Positions 24,725 to 33,425 of a DNA stretch of 34,153 bases are shown here, piece after piece (the first letter of the stretch is position 1; every line of letters starts with the position of its first letter). Source of the stretch: CAYORM01 sp964406375 (GTDB taxonomy: Bacteria > Pseudomonadota > Alphaproteobacteria > DSM-16000 > Inquilinaceae); the NCBI GenBank assembly GCA_964406375.1, contig CAYORM010000030.1, forward strand, positions 1 to 34,153, read 5' to 3'. Both the position numbers and the translations under genes were made by a program. The notes beneath the pieces are model-generated. The model ran no database searches. It saw only the letters and a program-made list of their open reading frames with translations, and was not told the DNA's origin.

Positions 24725-26158
24725 ATGCCCGATGACAGCCGACCCCAAGATCCCAAAGCGCAACCGGACGACCCCGCTGTCCGGGCGCTACCCGCAGCGC
24801 TGCGCGAGCGGCTTCAGGCTCTGCTCGGCGAACGGCTGACGACCGCGCGGGCGGTGCGCGAACAGCACGGCCATGACGAGAGCCACCACCCGACGGCGAT
24901 GCCGGACGCGGTGGCCTTCGCCCGCTCGACGGATGAGGTCGCGGCGATCGTCGAGGCCTGCGCCGCCCATGGCGTGCCGGTCGTGCCCTTCGGCACGGGC
25001 ACGGGGCTCGAAGGCGGCGTCACCGCCGTGAAGGGCGGCGTGACGGTCGATCTGTCGCAGATGAACGCCGTGCTGCGCGTCTCGCCCGAGGATCTCGACT
25101 GCACGGTGCAGGCGGGGGTGACGCGCAAGCAGCTCAACGAGCATCTGCGATCGAGCGGCCTGTTCTTCCCGATCGATCCTGGGGCCGACGCCTCGATCGG
25201 CGGCATGGCGGCGACCCGCGCTTCGGGCACCAATGCGGTGCGCTACGGCACGATGCGCGAGAACGTGCTCGGGTTGACCGTCGTACTCGCCGATGGCCGG
25301 GTGGTGCGGACCGGCGGACGGGCGCGCAAATCCGCCTCGGGCTACGATCTCACGCGGCTCTTCGTCGGGTCGGAGGGAACGCTCGGCATCATCACCGAGG
25401 TGACGCTGAAGCTGCATGGCGTGCCGGAGGCGATCAGCGCGGCCGTCTGCCCCTTCCCCACCATCGGCGATGCCGTCCGGGCGGTGATCCAGACGATCCA
25501 GATGGGCATCCCGGTGGCGCGCATCGAGCTGATCGACGAGGTGCAGATCCGCGCGAGCAACGCCTATTCGAAGCTCGACCTGCCGGTCACCCCGCATCTC
25601 TTCTACGAGTTTCACGGCAGCGAGGCCGGCGTCCAGGAGCAGGCGGCGATGGCCTCGGCGATCGCCGAGGAGAATGGCGGTCAGGGCTTCGTCTGGGCGA
25701 CGCGGCCCGAGGAGCGTTCGAAGCTCTGGCAGGCGCGGCACGATTCCTATTACGCCGCCCTCGCCCTCCGCCCCGGCTCGACCGGCATGCCGACCGATGT
25801 CTGCGTGCCGATCAGCCGCCTCGCCGACTGCATCCTCGAAACCAAGGCCGATCTCGATGCGAGCGGCCTGCTGTCACCGCTGATCGGCCATGTCGGCGAC
25901 GGCAATTTCCACCTCTGCTTCGTGCTCGATCCCGATGACGAGGCGGAACTGGCGAGGGCCGAGGCCGTGCATGAACGGCTGGTCCGCCGCGCCATCGCGA
26001 TGGGCGGCACCTGCACCGGCGAGCATGGCATCGGCCGCGGCAAGATGCGCTTCGTCGACGAGGAGCACGGCAGCGCGGCGGACATCATGCGCCTGCTCAA
26101 GCGCACGCTCGACCCGCAGGGCATCCTCAACCCCGGCAAAGTGCTGACGATGAACTGA
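24725..26158 (+). CDS. FAD-linked D-lactate/glycolate-type dehydrogenase
   Basis: A 477-aa FAD flavoprotein of the GlcD/DLD (PCMH/VAO) family that oxidises a 2-hydroxy acid to a 2-oxo acid and passes electrons on to the respiratory chain. The FAD-binding PCMH domain shows VVPFGTGTGLEGGVTAVKGG, FPIDPGADASIGGMAATRAS and LFVGSEGTLGIITEVTLKLHG. The C-terminal cap has LIGHVGDGNFHLCFVLDPDD and GTCTGEHGIGRGKMRFVDEE, the usual metal/substrate and FAD motifs. Overall resemblance is greatest to D-lactate dehydrogenase (cytochrome) of the LDHD type. Glycolate or D-2-hydroxyglutarate as substrate cannot be excluded. Start chosen at the ATG at 24725 (MPDDSRPQDP). No glcE/glcF partners are next to it, which favours a single-subunit enzyme. 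Confidence 0.85.
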   Translation: MPDDSRPQDPKAQPDDPAVRALPAALRERLQALLGERLTTARAVREQHGHDESHHPTAMPDAVAFARSTDEVAAIVEACAAHGVPVVPFGTGTGLEGGVTAVKGGVTVDLSQMNAVLRVSPEDLDCTVQAGVTRKQLNEHLRSSGLFFPIDPGADASIGGMAATRASGTNAVRYGTMRENVLGLTVVLADGRVVRTGGRARKSASGYDLTRLFVGSEGTLGIITEVTLKLHGVPEAISAAVCPFPTIGDAVRAVIQTIQMGIPVARIELIDEVQIRASNAYSKLDLPVTPHLFYEFHGSEAGVQEQAAMASAIAEENGGQGFVWATRPEERSKLWQARHDSYYAALALRPGSTGMPTDVCVPISRLADCILETKADLDASGLLSPLIGHVGDGNFHLCFVLDPDDEAELARAEAVHERLVRRAIAMGGTCTGEHGIGRGKMRFVDEEHGSAADIMRLLKRTLDPQGILNPGKVLTMN

Positions 26159-26163
26159 TCCGG

Positions 26164-26186
26164 CGGCCCCACGGGAGTCGGGGCCG
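26164..26186. terminator. Likely bidirectional terminator hairpin between convergent genes
   Basis: CGGCCCC (26164-26170) and GGGGCCG (26180-26186) form a 7-bp GC stem with a 9-nt loop. It fits exactly into the 33-nt gap where the dehydrogenase (+) and DUF442 (-) genes converge. No strong T-run follows on either side. Confidence 0.5.
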
Positions 26187-26191
26187 GCCGC

Positions 26192-26620
26192 TTACCGCAT
26201 CGCTGCCGCGAGCCTCGGCAGGTAGGGCGACAGATCATAGCCGGCGACTGCCGCACGCTCGACCACCTCGGCCGGGCTGTGCGTACCGGTCGCCACGGCG
26301 CCCAACGCCCAGAGCAGCGTCGTCCTGGTGCCCGACCGGCAATGGGCGATCACCGGCCCCTCCGTTTGCTCGAGCTTTCGGATGAAGGCCGTGCCGGCCT
26401 GCTCGTCGATGACGGCCCCGGTGACCGGCTGGAACCAGTAGTCGAGTCCCGCCGCCGTGGCCGCCGCCTCGACCTCCGCCGCGCGCGGCTGCCCCGGCTC
26501 CTCGCCGTCCGGGCGATTGCCGACCACCAGCCGGAAGCCGCGGGCCGCGAGGTCGGGCATGTCCTCGGGGCGGATCTGGCCGGTGACCGAGAGTCGGTCG
26601 GTCAGCGGAACGATTCTCAT
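26192..26620 (-). CDS. DUF442/TIGR01244-family phosphatase-like protein
   Basis: A 142-aa soluble protein of the family often called beta-lactamase hydrolase-like, with a dual-specificity-phosphatase fold. It opens MRIVPLTDRLSVTGQIRPEDM, then LAARGFRLVVGNRPDGEEPGQP, the typical family block. The active-site loop is VIAHCRSGTRTTLLWALG, with HCRSGTR supplying the nucleophilic Cys and phosphate-binding Arg. The family is often found alone or fused to sulfur-oxidation metallo-hydrolases; its natural substrate is not well established. The ATG at 26620 has AAGGA upstream and gives the family N-terminus. It is divergent from the MFS gene (107-nt spacer) and convergent with the dehydrogenase. Confidence 0.85.
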   Translation of the reverse strand: MRIVPLTDRLSVTGQIRPEDMPDLAARGFRLVVGNRPDGEEPGQPRAAEVEAAATAAGLDYWFQPVTGAVIDEQAGTAFIRKLEQTEGPVIAHCRSGTRTTLLWALGAVATGTHSPAEVVERAAVAGYDLSPYLPRLAAAMR

Positions 26621-26727
26621 GCTCGCATCCTTGCGCTTGCACCATTCGAAAGTGCAGCTTACCGCGCCATTGCGCCTGCCTCCACCGGGCTCGCGCGTCC
26701 TTTGGCATGCATGGCGAGGAGAAACGG

Positions 26728-28041
26728 ATGGCCGTGGTGACACTGGATGCCGCTATGACGCGTATCGGTATGGGCAGTTTCCAGTACCGTCTGCTCGGCA
26801 TCTTCGGCCTCGTCTGGGCTGCCGACGCGATGCAGGTGCTGGCGATCGGCTTCACCGCCCCCTCGATCGCGTCGAGCTTCGGCCTCAGTATCCCGGAGGC
26901 GCTCCAGACCGGCACGATCTTCTTCCTCGGCATGCTGATCGGCGCCTGGGGATTCGGCCGCCTCGCCGACCGCTACGGCCGGCGGCGCGTCCTGATCGGG
27001 ACGGTGCTGCTCGACGCCGTCTTCGGACTGCTCTCCGCTGCCGCGCCCGACTTCTGGACGCTCATGGCGCTGCGTTTTCTGACCGGCGCCGCCGTCGGCG
27101 GCACGCTGCCGGTCGACTACGCGATGATGGCCGAGTTCCTGCCGCCGGCGCGGCGGGGCCGCTGGCTCGTCATCCTCGAAGGGTTCTGGGCGGTCGGGAC
27201 GGTCGCCGTCGCCGTCACCGCCTGGATCGCCAGCCTCGCCGGCTCGGAAGCGGCGTGGCGATGGATCTTCCTCATCAACGCGCTGCCGGCGCTGATAGGG
27301 ATCGGGCTGCGCTTCTGGGTGCCTGAGTCGCCCTACCATCTGTCGCGCATCGGCCAGTCCAGCGAGGCCAAGAAGGTCCTCGACCGGATCGCCCGCACCA
27401 ACGGCGCCCAGCCGATCCGCGACACGCTGGAGGCGGCGCCGCGCAGCGGTGCGCCGGCCCGGGCGATCTTCGGTGGCGCGCTGCGTCGCCGCAGTCTTCT
27501 GATCCTGTCGGCTTGGTTCCTCGTCTCGGCCGCCTATTACGGCGTCTTCGTCTGGCTGCCGGGTCGACTGGTCGCCGAGGGTCACGGATTCCTGCGCGGC
27601 TACGGCTTCCTCGTGCTGGTGGCGCTGGCACAGCTGCCCGGCTATGCGCTCGCAGCCTTCGGGGTCGAGCGCTGGGGCCGTCGCCCGACGCTGATTGGCT
27701 TTCTGCTCGTCAGCGCGCTGGGTTGTGCGCTGTGGCTCGCGGCGATGGGGCCGGTCACCGTCGCTGCTGCGACATTGCTGATGAGCTTCGCATTGCTGGG
27801 CACCTGGGGGGCGCTCTACGCCTTCACGCCGGAGATCTACCCGACCGATCTGAGGGCGACCGGGATGGGGCTCGCGGGCGCCATGGCCCGGCTCGGCGGC
27901 CTGCTCGCGCCCTCGGCCGTGGCCTTCGTCGTCGCGATCAGCTTCGAGGCGGCGATCGCGCTGTTCGCGCTGATGCTGCTGCTGGCGGCAGCGGCCGCCG
28001 CCGCCCTCGACGTGGAGACGCGCGACCGCCCGCTCGCCTGA
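26728..28041 (+). CDS. MFS transporter, sugar/aromatic-acid:proton symporter type
   Basis: A 437-aa inner-membrane protein with about 12 helices. Between helices 2 and 3 is the MFS motif A: GFGRLADRYGRRRVLIGT. The matching motif in the second half is AFGVERWGRRPTLIGFLLVS. FAPEIYPTDLR-like residues (FTPEIYPTDLRATGMG) and PESPYHLSRIGQSSEAKKVLDRIA match the SP/AAHS branch that moves sugars, organic acids and aromatic acids. The substrate cannot be read from sequence. The ATG at 26728 has GAGGAGAAACGG directly before it. It ends 12 nt before the convergent ureG. The neighbouring hydroxy-acid dehydrogenase makes an organic acid substrate conceivable, but they are not in one operon. Confidence 0.88.
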   Translation: MAVVTLDAAMTRIGMGSFQYRLLGIFGLVWAADAMQVLAIGFTAPSIASSFGLSIPEALQTGTIFFLGMLIGAWGFGRLADRYGRRRVLIGTVLLDAVFGLLSAAAPDFWTLMALRFLTGAAVGGTLPVDYAMMAEFLPPARRGRWLVILEGFWAVGTVAVAVTAWIASLAGSEAAWRWIFLINALPALIGIGLRFWVPESPYHLSRIGQSSEAKKVLDRIARTNGAQPIRDTLEAAPRSGAPARAIFGGALRRRSLLILSAWFLVSAAYYGVFVWLPGRLVAEGHGFLRGYGFLVLVALAQLPGYALAAFGVERWGRRPTLIGFLLVSALGCALWLAAMGPVTVAAATLLMSFALLGTWGALYAFTPEIYPTDLRATGMGLAGAMARLGGLLAPSAVAFVVAISFEAAIALFALMLLLAAAAAAALDVETRDRPLA

Positions 28042-28053
28042 GCGGCGCCGCGC

Positions 28054-28683
28054 CTAGGACAGACCGCCGGCGCGGACGAGGAATGACACCACCTCGTCCA
28101 CGCCCTGGCCGGTGCGGATATTGGTGAAGACGAAAGGCCGCGCGCCGCGCATCCGCGCAGCATCGCGCGCCATGACGTCGAGATCGGCCCCGACCAGCGG
28201 CGCGAGGTCGATCTTGTTGATCACCAACAGATCCGAGCGCGTGATGCCGGGCCCGCCCTTGCGCGGGATCTTCTCGCCCTGGGCGACGTCGATCACATAG
28301 ATGGTGAGATCCGCGAGCTCGGGGCTGAAGGTCGCCGCGAGATTGTCGCCGCCCGATTCGAGGAGCACCAGCTCGAGTCCCGGAAAACGGGCCCGCATGT
28401 CGGCGATGGCCGCCAGATTGATCGACGCGTCCTCGCGGATCGCGGTGTGCGGGCAGCCGCCGGTCTCCACCCCGAGGATCCGTTCAGGCGGCAGGGCGCC
28501 GGCACGCGTCAGGATCTCGGCATCCTCCTTCGTGTAGATGTCGTTGGTGATGGCGCAAAGGTCGAACCGGTCACGGAAGCGCCGGCACAGCGCATCCACC
28601 AGCGCCGTCTTGCCCGAGCCGACGGGGCCGCCGATCCCGACGCGCAAGGGGCCGGTCGCGGGCGCGGGATTGGCGAGGCTCAT
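28054..28683 (-). CDS. ureG: Urease accessory GTPase UreG
   Basis: UreG is a SIMIBI-class GTPase that, with UreF and UreD, delivers nickel into the urease active site. The 209-aa product has the P-loop GIGGPVGSGKTALVDALCRR, TNDIYTKEDAEIL, GVETGGCPHTAIREDASIN (the Cys-Pro-His nickel-binding motif), LLESGGDNLAATFSPELADLTIYVIDVA and VINKIDLAPLVG (NKID, guanine specificity). The last gene of the urease operon, it starts 4 nt inside ureF (ATGA) and ends 12 nt from the convergent MFS gene. All functional motifs are intact. Confidence 0.97.
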   Translation of the reverse strand: MSLANPAPATGPLRVGIGGPVGSGKTALVDALCRRFRDRFDLCAITNDIYTKEDAEILTRAGALPPERILGVETGGCPHTAIREDASINLAAIADMRARFPGLELVLLESGGDNLAATFSPELADLTIYVIDVAQGEKIPRKGGPGITRSDLLVINKIDLAPLVGADLDVMARDAARMRGARPFVFTNIRTGQGVDEVVSFLVRAGGLS

Positions 28684-29345
28684 GATCTGAACAACCGTCC
28701 GTCGAGGGTTTCGTGAGCGATGGCCGCGAGATCGGCCATGATCGCGCAGCCGCCGAGATCGTCGAGGCTGGCGCCGTCCGTCTGGCGCGCCACCTGGCGC
28801 GCGATCGGCAGCAGCCGCGCCACCGCGCGCTGCCCGTCGGTCTGACCGAGCGGCACGAGGCGCACCGCCGCCGAGGTGAGATTGGCGGCGAAGGCGAGCA
28901 GCATGCCCTCGGCCGCGGGTCCTGCCGGCAGCCGATGCGCCGCGACCACCGCGCCGAGCGCCACCGGATAGGCGACGACCTCCGGCAGGTCGGGCGGCAC
29001 CGGTGGCCAGGCGGCGCGGATCGCCGCCGCGAAAGCCCGCCCCTGCTGCAGCGTCTCCAGATGCCGCTCGCGCGAGGGGGCGAGTGCCAGGGCCAGCGCA
29101 TTCGCCGCATCGAGGGCCGCGGCATCGCCGGCGAGGGTGGCTGTGTGCGCGGCACGCAGGAGGATCGCGTCGTTCCGGCCGGCGCCATGCGTCAGGACAT
29201 CGCCGACCCATTCGACCAGCGCGTCGACATCGCGCACGAGGCCGCGCTCGACCATCGTCTCGAGCCCGTGGGAATAGGCGTAGGCCCCCGTCGGGAAGCC
29301 CGGCGACAGCCAAGCGAGAAGTGGCAGCGTGTCAGCCGTGGTCAT
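28680..29345 (-). CDS. ureF: Urease accessory protein UreF
   Basis: UreF is an all-helical protein that joins UreD and UreG in the nickel-insertion complex and acts as a check on UreG GTPase activity. The 221-aa product begins LPLLAWLSPGFPTGAYAYSHGLETMVERG, the family signature (GAYAYSHGLE). Its central part is Ala-rich helices, followed by LPEVVAYPVALGAVVAAHRL and QTDGQRAVARLLPIARQVA. Three Met codons lie close together at the start. I chose the ATG at 29345 because it gives the usual MTT..-LLAWLS spacing. The start lies inside the end of ureE (14-nt overlap), so translation is probably coupled. Confidence 0.93.
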   Translation of the reverse strand: MTTADTLPLLAWLSPGFPTGAYAYSHGLETMVERGLVRDVDALVEWVGDVLTHGAGRNDAILLRAAHTATLAGDAAALDAANALALALAPSRERHLETLQQGRAFAAAIRAAWPPVPPDLPEVVAYPVALGAVVAAHRLPAGPAAEGMLLAFAANLTSAAVRLVPLGQTDGQRAVARLLPIARQVARQTDGASLDDLGGCAIMADLAAIAHETLDGRLFRS

Positions 29346-29823
29346 GGACATGGCCATGCGGGAAATGGCCATGGGTATGGGCATGGCCGTGGCCCGCATA
29401 GGCGCCCGGTTCGGGATCGAAGGGCAGCTCGACATGCTCGACCGCGGCGCCCAGCAGGGCCGCCATCGCCTCCACCACATGGTCGCGGCGGATGAGGATC
29501 CGGTTGGTGCCCAGCATGGCCGGCAGATGCCGGTTGCCGAGATGCCAGGCGAGGCGGAGCAGGGTCCCAGCATCCGGCGCCGTCAGCGCCGCGAGCGGCT
29601 CGGGGGCTGCTTCGACTTGGACGATGCGCCCGTCCTCGAGCACGAGCCCATCGCCATCCCGCAGCACTGCGGTCTCGGCGAGGTCGAGCAGGAACGCCGT
29701 GCCCCCGCGTCCCTGCATCGTGATGCGCCGGCGATGCCGCCCGTCATGGTCGAGCCGCACCACGTCCACCGCCGCCTGCTCGTCCCAGCCGCCCCGCGGC
29801 AGCACGCGCGTCGCCCTGATCAC
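29332..29823 (-). CDS. ureE: Urease nickel chaperone UreE with His-rich tail
   Basis: UreE is the cytoplasmic metallochaperone that hands nickel to UreG/UreF/UreD. The 163-aa product has the N-terminal peptide-binding domain (RGGTAFLLDLAETAVLRDGD) and the C-terminal metal-binding domain (LLRLAWHLGNRHLPAMLGTN and RRDHVVEAMAALLGAAVEHVELPFDPEPGAY), with the conserved HLGNRH region carrying the interface His. Nine of the last 20 residues are His, alternating with Gly, Ala, Thr, Val and Asp, a nickel-storage tail as in Klebsiella UreE. The start is a GTG at 29823 just after the ureC stop. Its end overlaps ureF. Confidence 0.95.
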   Translation of the reverse strand: MIRATRVLPRGGWDEQAAVDVVRLDHDGRHRRRITMQGRGGTAFLLDLAETAVLRDGDGLVLEDGRIVQVEAAPEPLAALTAPDAGTLLRLAWHLGNRHLPAMLGTNRILIRRDHVVEAMAALLGAAVEHVELPFDPEPGAYAGHGHAHTHGHFPHGHVHDHG

Positions 29824-29835
29824 CCCGGCCGCCCG

Positions 29836-31587
29836 TCAGAACAGGAAGTAGCGCTGGGCGAGCGGCAGCTCGTCCGCCGGTTCGCAGGTGAGCAGCACCC
29901 CGTCGGCGCGCACCTCATAGGTCTCGGGATCGACCGTGATCTCGGGCGTTGCGTCGTTGAGCACCATGTCGGCCTTGCCGATGCCGCGCGTCCCCTCCAC
30001 CGCGACGACGCGGCGGTTGAGCCCGAGCCGCTCGGGCACGCCCTGCGCCAGCGCGGCCTGCGAGACGAAGGTCAGCGCCGTCGAGGCGATCGCCCGGCCG
30101 AGCTCCCCAAAAAATCCTGTACCTGGCAGCGGATTATTTTCGGAAAAAAGNNNNNNNNNNCGGTAGTGGACCGGCTGCGGCGTCGGGATCGAGGCATTGG
30201 GATCGCCCATCGCCGCCCAGGCGATCATCCCGCCCTTCACGACGAGATCGGGCTTGGCCCCGAACAGCGCCGGCGACCAGATGACGAGATCGGCCAGCTT
30301 GCCCGGCTCGACCGAGCCGATATGCCGGCTCATCCCATGCGCGATCGCCGGGTTGATCGTGTATTTCGCGACGTAGCGCTGGGCGCGAAGATTGTCGTTG
30401 TCGCCCGTATCGCCCTCCAGCCGTCCGCGCTGGCGGCGCATCTTGTCGTCGGTCTGCCAGGTGCGGATCAGCACTTCGCCGACCCGCCCCATCGCCTGGC
30501 TGTCCGACGACATGATCGAGAGTGCGCCGAGATCGTGGAGGATGTCCTCGGCCGCGATCGTCTCCTTGCGGATGCGGCTCTCGGCGAAGGCAAGGTCCTC
30601 GGGGATCGCGCCGTCGAGATGATGGCAGACGAGCAGCATGTCGAGATGCTCGTCGATCGTGTTCCGGGTGAACGGCCGTGTCGGATTGGTCGAGGAGGGC
30701 AGCACATTGGCGAGCCCGGCCACCCGGATGATGTCGGGTGCGTGGCCGCCGCCCGCCCCCTCGGTATGGAAGGCGTGGATGGTGCGGCCCCTGAAGGCGG
30801 CGATTGTATCCTCGACGAAGCCCGATTCGTTGAGCGTGTCGGTGTGGATCATCACCTGCACGTCGAAGCGTTCCGCGACATCGAGGCAGCAATCGATCGC
30901 CGCCGGCGTCGTCCCCCAATCCTCGTGCAGCTTCAAGGCGCAGGCACCGCCGCGCAGCTGCTCCTCGAGCGCCGCGGGGGTCGAGGCATTGCCCTTGCCG
31001 GCGAAGCCGAGATTGACCGGGAAGGCCTCCGCCGCCTCGAGCATGCGGGCGATGTGCCAAGGCCCCGGCGTACAGGTGGTGGCCAGCGTCCCGGTGGCCG
31101 GGCCGGTGCCGCCGCCGAGCCTCGGGGTGACGCCCGAGGCGGTCGCGTCCGGGATCTGCTGGGGGCCGCTGAACTGGAGGTGGCTGTCGAAGGCGCCGGC
31201 CGTGACGATCTTGCCCTCGCCCGCGATCACCTCGGTGCCGGGGCCGACGATGATGTCGACGCCCGGCTGGACCGCCGGGTTGCCGGCCTTGCCGATGCCC
31301 GAGATCCGGCCGTCACGGATGCCGATATCGGCCTTCACGATCCCGCCATGATCGAGGATCAGGGCATTGGTGATCACCGTGTCGACGGCGCCCTCCGCGC
31401 GCGCGGCCTGCCCCTGCCCCATCCCGTCGCGGATGACCTTGCCGCCGCCGAACTTGACCTCCTCACCATGGATCGTGAGGTCGCGCTCGACCTCGATCAC
31501 GAGGCTGGTGTCGCCGAGACGGACCTTGTCGCCGACCGTGGGGCCGAACATGTCGGCATAGGCCGCCCGCGAGATGCGCATCGCCAT
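29836..31587 (-). CDS. ureC: Urease alpha (catalytic) subunit UreC, with gap and altered nickel-ligand motif
   Basis: UreC holds the dinickel site that hydrolyses urea to ammonia and carbamate. The 583-codon frame starts ATG at 31587 with GAGGGGGCGGAC before it. Most active-site residues are standard: the carbamylated Lys in ALKLHEDWG (K219), H248 in MIHTDTLNESG, H274 in FHTEGAGGGHAPD, H322 in VCHHLD, and D362 in SSDSQAMG. The odd part is at 130-160. The usual DTHIHF/DSHIHF motif reads DSHLQFSGPQQ, so the second His nickel ligand is Gln (codon 31174-31176). SGVTPRLGGG follows in place of the usual SGVTTM(L/I/V)GGG. Near the end a 10-N gap and a 42-nt AT-rich block sit between PVHY and GELGRA, where other ureases have only RPMFG. 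The rest matches to the QRYFLF C-terminus. Confidence 0.95.
   Translation of the reverse strand: MAMRISRAAYADMFGPTVGDKVRLGDTSLVIEVERDLTIHGEEVKFGGGKVIRDGMGQGQAARAEGAVDTVITNALILDHGGIVKADIGIRDGRISGIGKAGNPAVQPGVDIIVGPGTEVIAGEGKIVTAGAFDSHLQFSGPQQIPDATASGVTPRLGGGTGPATGTLATTCTPGPWHIARMLEAAEAFPVNLGFAGKGNASTPAALEEQLRGGACALKLHEDWGTTPAAIDCCLDVAERFDVQVMIHTDTLNESGFVEDTIAAFRGRTIHAFHTEGAGGGHAPDIIRVAGLANVLPSSTNPTRPFTRNTIDEHLDMLLVCHHLDGAIPEDLAFAESRIRKETIAAEDILHDLGALSIMSSDSQAMGRVGEVLIRTWQTDDKMRRQRGRLEGDTGDNDNLRAQRYVAKYTINPAIAHGMSRHIGSVEPGKLADLVIWSPALFGAKPDLVVKGGMIAWAAMGDPNASIPTPQPVHYXXXXLFSENNPLPGTGFFGELGRAIASTALTFVSQAALAQGVPERLGLNRRVVAVEGTRGIGKADMVLNDATPEITVDPETYEVRADGVLLTCEPADELPLAQRYFLF
30109..30160. other. 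Assembly gap (10 N) with adjoining 42-nt AT-rich block inside ureC
   Basis: Ten N at 30151-30160 mark a scaffold join. Immediately beside it, 30109-30150 is 38% GC in very GC-rich surroundings, with A-runs at both ends. It encodes residues (LFSENNPLPGTGFF) that do not belong in UreC. Removing this block and filling the N run with the usual Arg-Pro-Met-Phe codons restores a normal urease sequence. It also contains an imperfect inverted repeat, AAAAAATCC against GGATTATTTT. Most likely a chimeric contig end, not a real insertion. Confidence 0.8.
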
Positions 31588-31597
31588 GTCCGCCCCC

Positions 31598-32233
<636 letters not shown>

Positions 32234-32251
32234 GTCCGCCCTCCTCGCCTG

Positions 32252-33106
32252 TCAGGCCCCCCACAGGCGCGGCACCGGCCGCCCGGTCACCGCGGCCACC
32301 GCCAGCGCCACGTCATGCCGCAATGCGAAGGCGTCCGCCGCGGCGAAGCGCGCGACCAGCAGCCCGTTCCAGGCGCTGGCACCGGCATGGCCCCGCGCGC
32401 CCTTCAACGCCGTCCGCACCGCGCCGAGCCACGTCTCGGCATCCGGCGCACATCGTAGGACGGTCGCCACGCATCTCGCATCTGCAAAAAGCGCCGACCG
32501 GCCGCGGATCGCCCGAAAATTCTCGGGCGGCCGTAATGCCTCCGCCAGCACCAGCCGCCCGCCGCGGACCAACCGCCACCGGTCGGCGAGGCCGATGCGC
32601 GTCGGCTGCTCGCCATGCGCCTCGCGCCCGAAGACCAGCATCTCGGCGAGCGTCACGGTGGCGTCGGACGCGGCATCGACGGTGATCGTCCGGTCCAGCC
32701 GGGCGAGGTCGTGGAGGATCGTCTCCTGCGGCAGCCAGTCGAGCATCGCGCCCGCCCCGGCCGAAAGCGCGACCGCCAGCCGGGCGACGCCACCGTCCGA
32801 CCGGTAGATCTTCTCGGCGGCCGGTGCCGAGACGACGACCCGCGCGCCCGGCTCGGCCGCGATGCGGATGTCGTGCCGGTCGCCGCCGGCGATGCCGCCC
32901 GCCGTGTTGATCAGCGCCAGCTCGACCACCCCGTCGCGGCGCCGCGGCGTCTTGACCCGCATCCCGCCGCTCTCGGCCAGACCGACGAGCGAGGAGCCGC
33001 CATCGGCGCCGGCTCCGACCACCGCCGAGACGGCGCAGCGCGCCCGCAGGCTCTCCGGCACCCGCGCCGCCTCACCCTCGCCCGCTGCAGGCGCCCGATC
33101 GTCCAT
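32252..33106 (-). CDS. ureD: Urease accessory protein UreD (UreH)
   Basis: UreD binds apo-urease and, with UreF and UreG, forms the channel complex for nickel insertion. The 284-aa product shows RMRVKTPRR-like beta start, VELALINTAGGIAGGDRHDIRI (the GGxxGGD family signature), APAAEKIYRSDGGVARLAV, MLDWLPQETILHDLARLDRTI and AEMLVFGREAHGEQ. The start ATG at 33106 is preceded by GGGGGAGAGACC. Longer in-frame starts run into the tRNA gene on the other strand and are false. It is the first gene of the urease operon; a 131-nt spacer separates it from the divergent tRNA gene and must hold its promoter. Confidence 0.94.
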   Translation of the reverse strand: MDDRAPAAGEGEAARVPESLRARCAVSAVVGAGADGGSSLVGLAESGGMRVKTPRRRDGVVELALINTAGGIAGGDRHDIRIAAEPGARVVVSAPAAEKIYRSDGGVARLAVALSAGAGAMLDWLPQETILHDLARLDRTITVDAASDATVTLAEMLVFGREAHGEQPTRIGLADRWRLVRGGRLVLAEALRPPENFRAIRGRSALFADARCVATVLRCAPDAETWLGAVRTALKGARGHAGASAWNGLLVARFAAADAFALRHDVALAVAAVTGRPVPRLWGA

Positions 33107-33194
33107 GGTCTCTCCCCCGGCGGCCTCTCCCCCGGCATCCGCTGCCTCGTGCCACACCGCCGGCCGCCTGCGCCAGCCCCGCCCAACGCCCGCA

Positions 33195-33223
33195 TTGACG
33201 CCCCACAAGGCCGCCTGTAGAAG
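33195..33223 (+). promoter_or_regulatory. Predicted sigma70-like promoter of tRNA-Thr
   Basis: TTGACG (33195-33200, 5/6) and TAGAAG (33218-33223, 4/6) are 17 nt apart, so transcription would begin near 33230, just before the tRNA at 33238. The spacing and position are what a tRNA promoter needs. Confidence 0.6.
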
Positions 33224-33237
33224 GGGCCCGCTCCGGC

Positions 33238-33312
33238 GCCGCAGTAGCTCAGGGGTAGAGCAGCGCATTCGTAATGCGCGGGTCGGGGGTTCAAATCCCT
33301 CCTGCGGCACCA
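33238..33312 (+). tRNA. tRNA-Thr (anticodon CGU)
   Basis: A 75-nt cloverleaf including the encoded CCA. Acceptor GCCGCAG pairs with CTGCGGC. The D stem is GCTC/GAGC. The anticodon stem is GCGCA/TGCGC with loop TTCGTAA, giving anticodon CGU, which reads ACG (Thr). The T stem is GGGGG/CCCTC around the loop TTCAAAT. The 3' half is a typical phage/island attachment target, and an integrase gene lies 163 nt downstream. Confidence 0.96.
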
Positions 33313-33425
33313 GCACCCCTTCCACAGCCATCCGCTGACGTTCCACCTCTCTCGGGAGGGCGCGGAATCGCTGGCCCGAATCGTCCGCCGGCATCTGCAC
33401 CGATGCGCTGACAGCCGCAGCTTTT

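Noticed and set aside
30109..30150. Genuine 14-residue insertion in UreC
   Set aside because: Base composition differs sharply from the gene and it abuts an N run; a contig-end artefact explains it better.
33335..33360. Terminator after tRNA-Thr (CCTCTCTCGGGAGG)
   Set aside because: Only a 4-bp perfect stem and no T-run; too weak to call.
33107..33400. N-terminal extension of UreD
   Set aside because: The extra residues include the antisense translation of the tRNA-Thr gene (GFEPPTRALRMRCSTPELL), a common false call; the ATG at 33106 has a good ribosome site.
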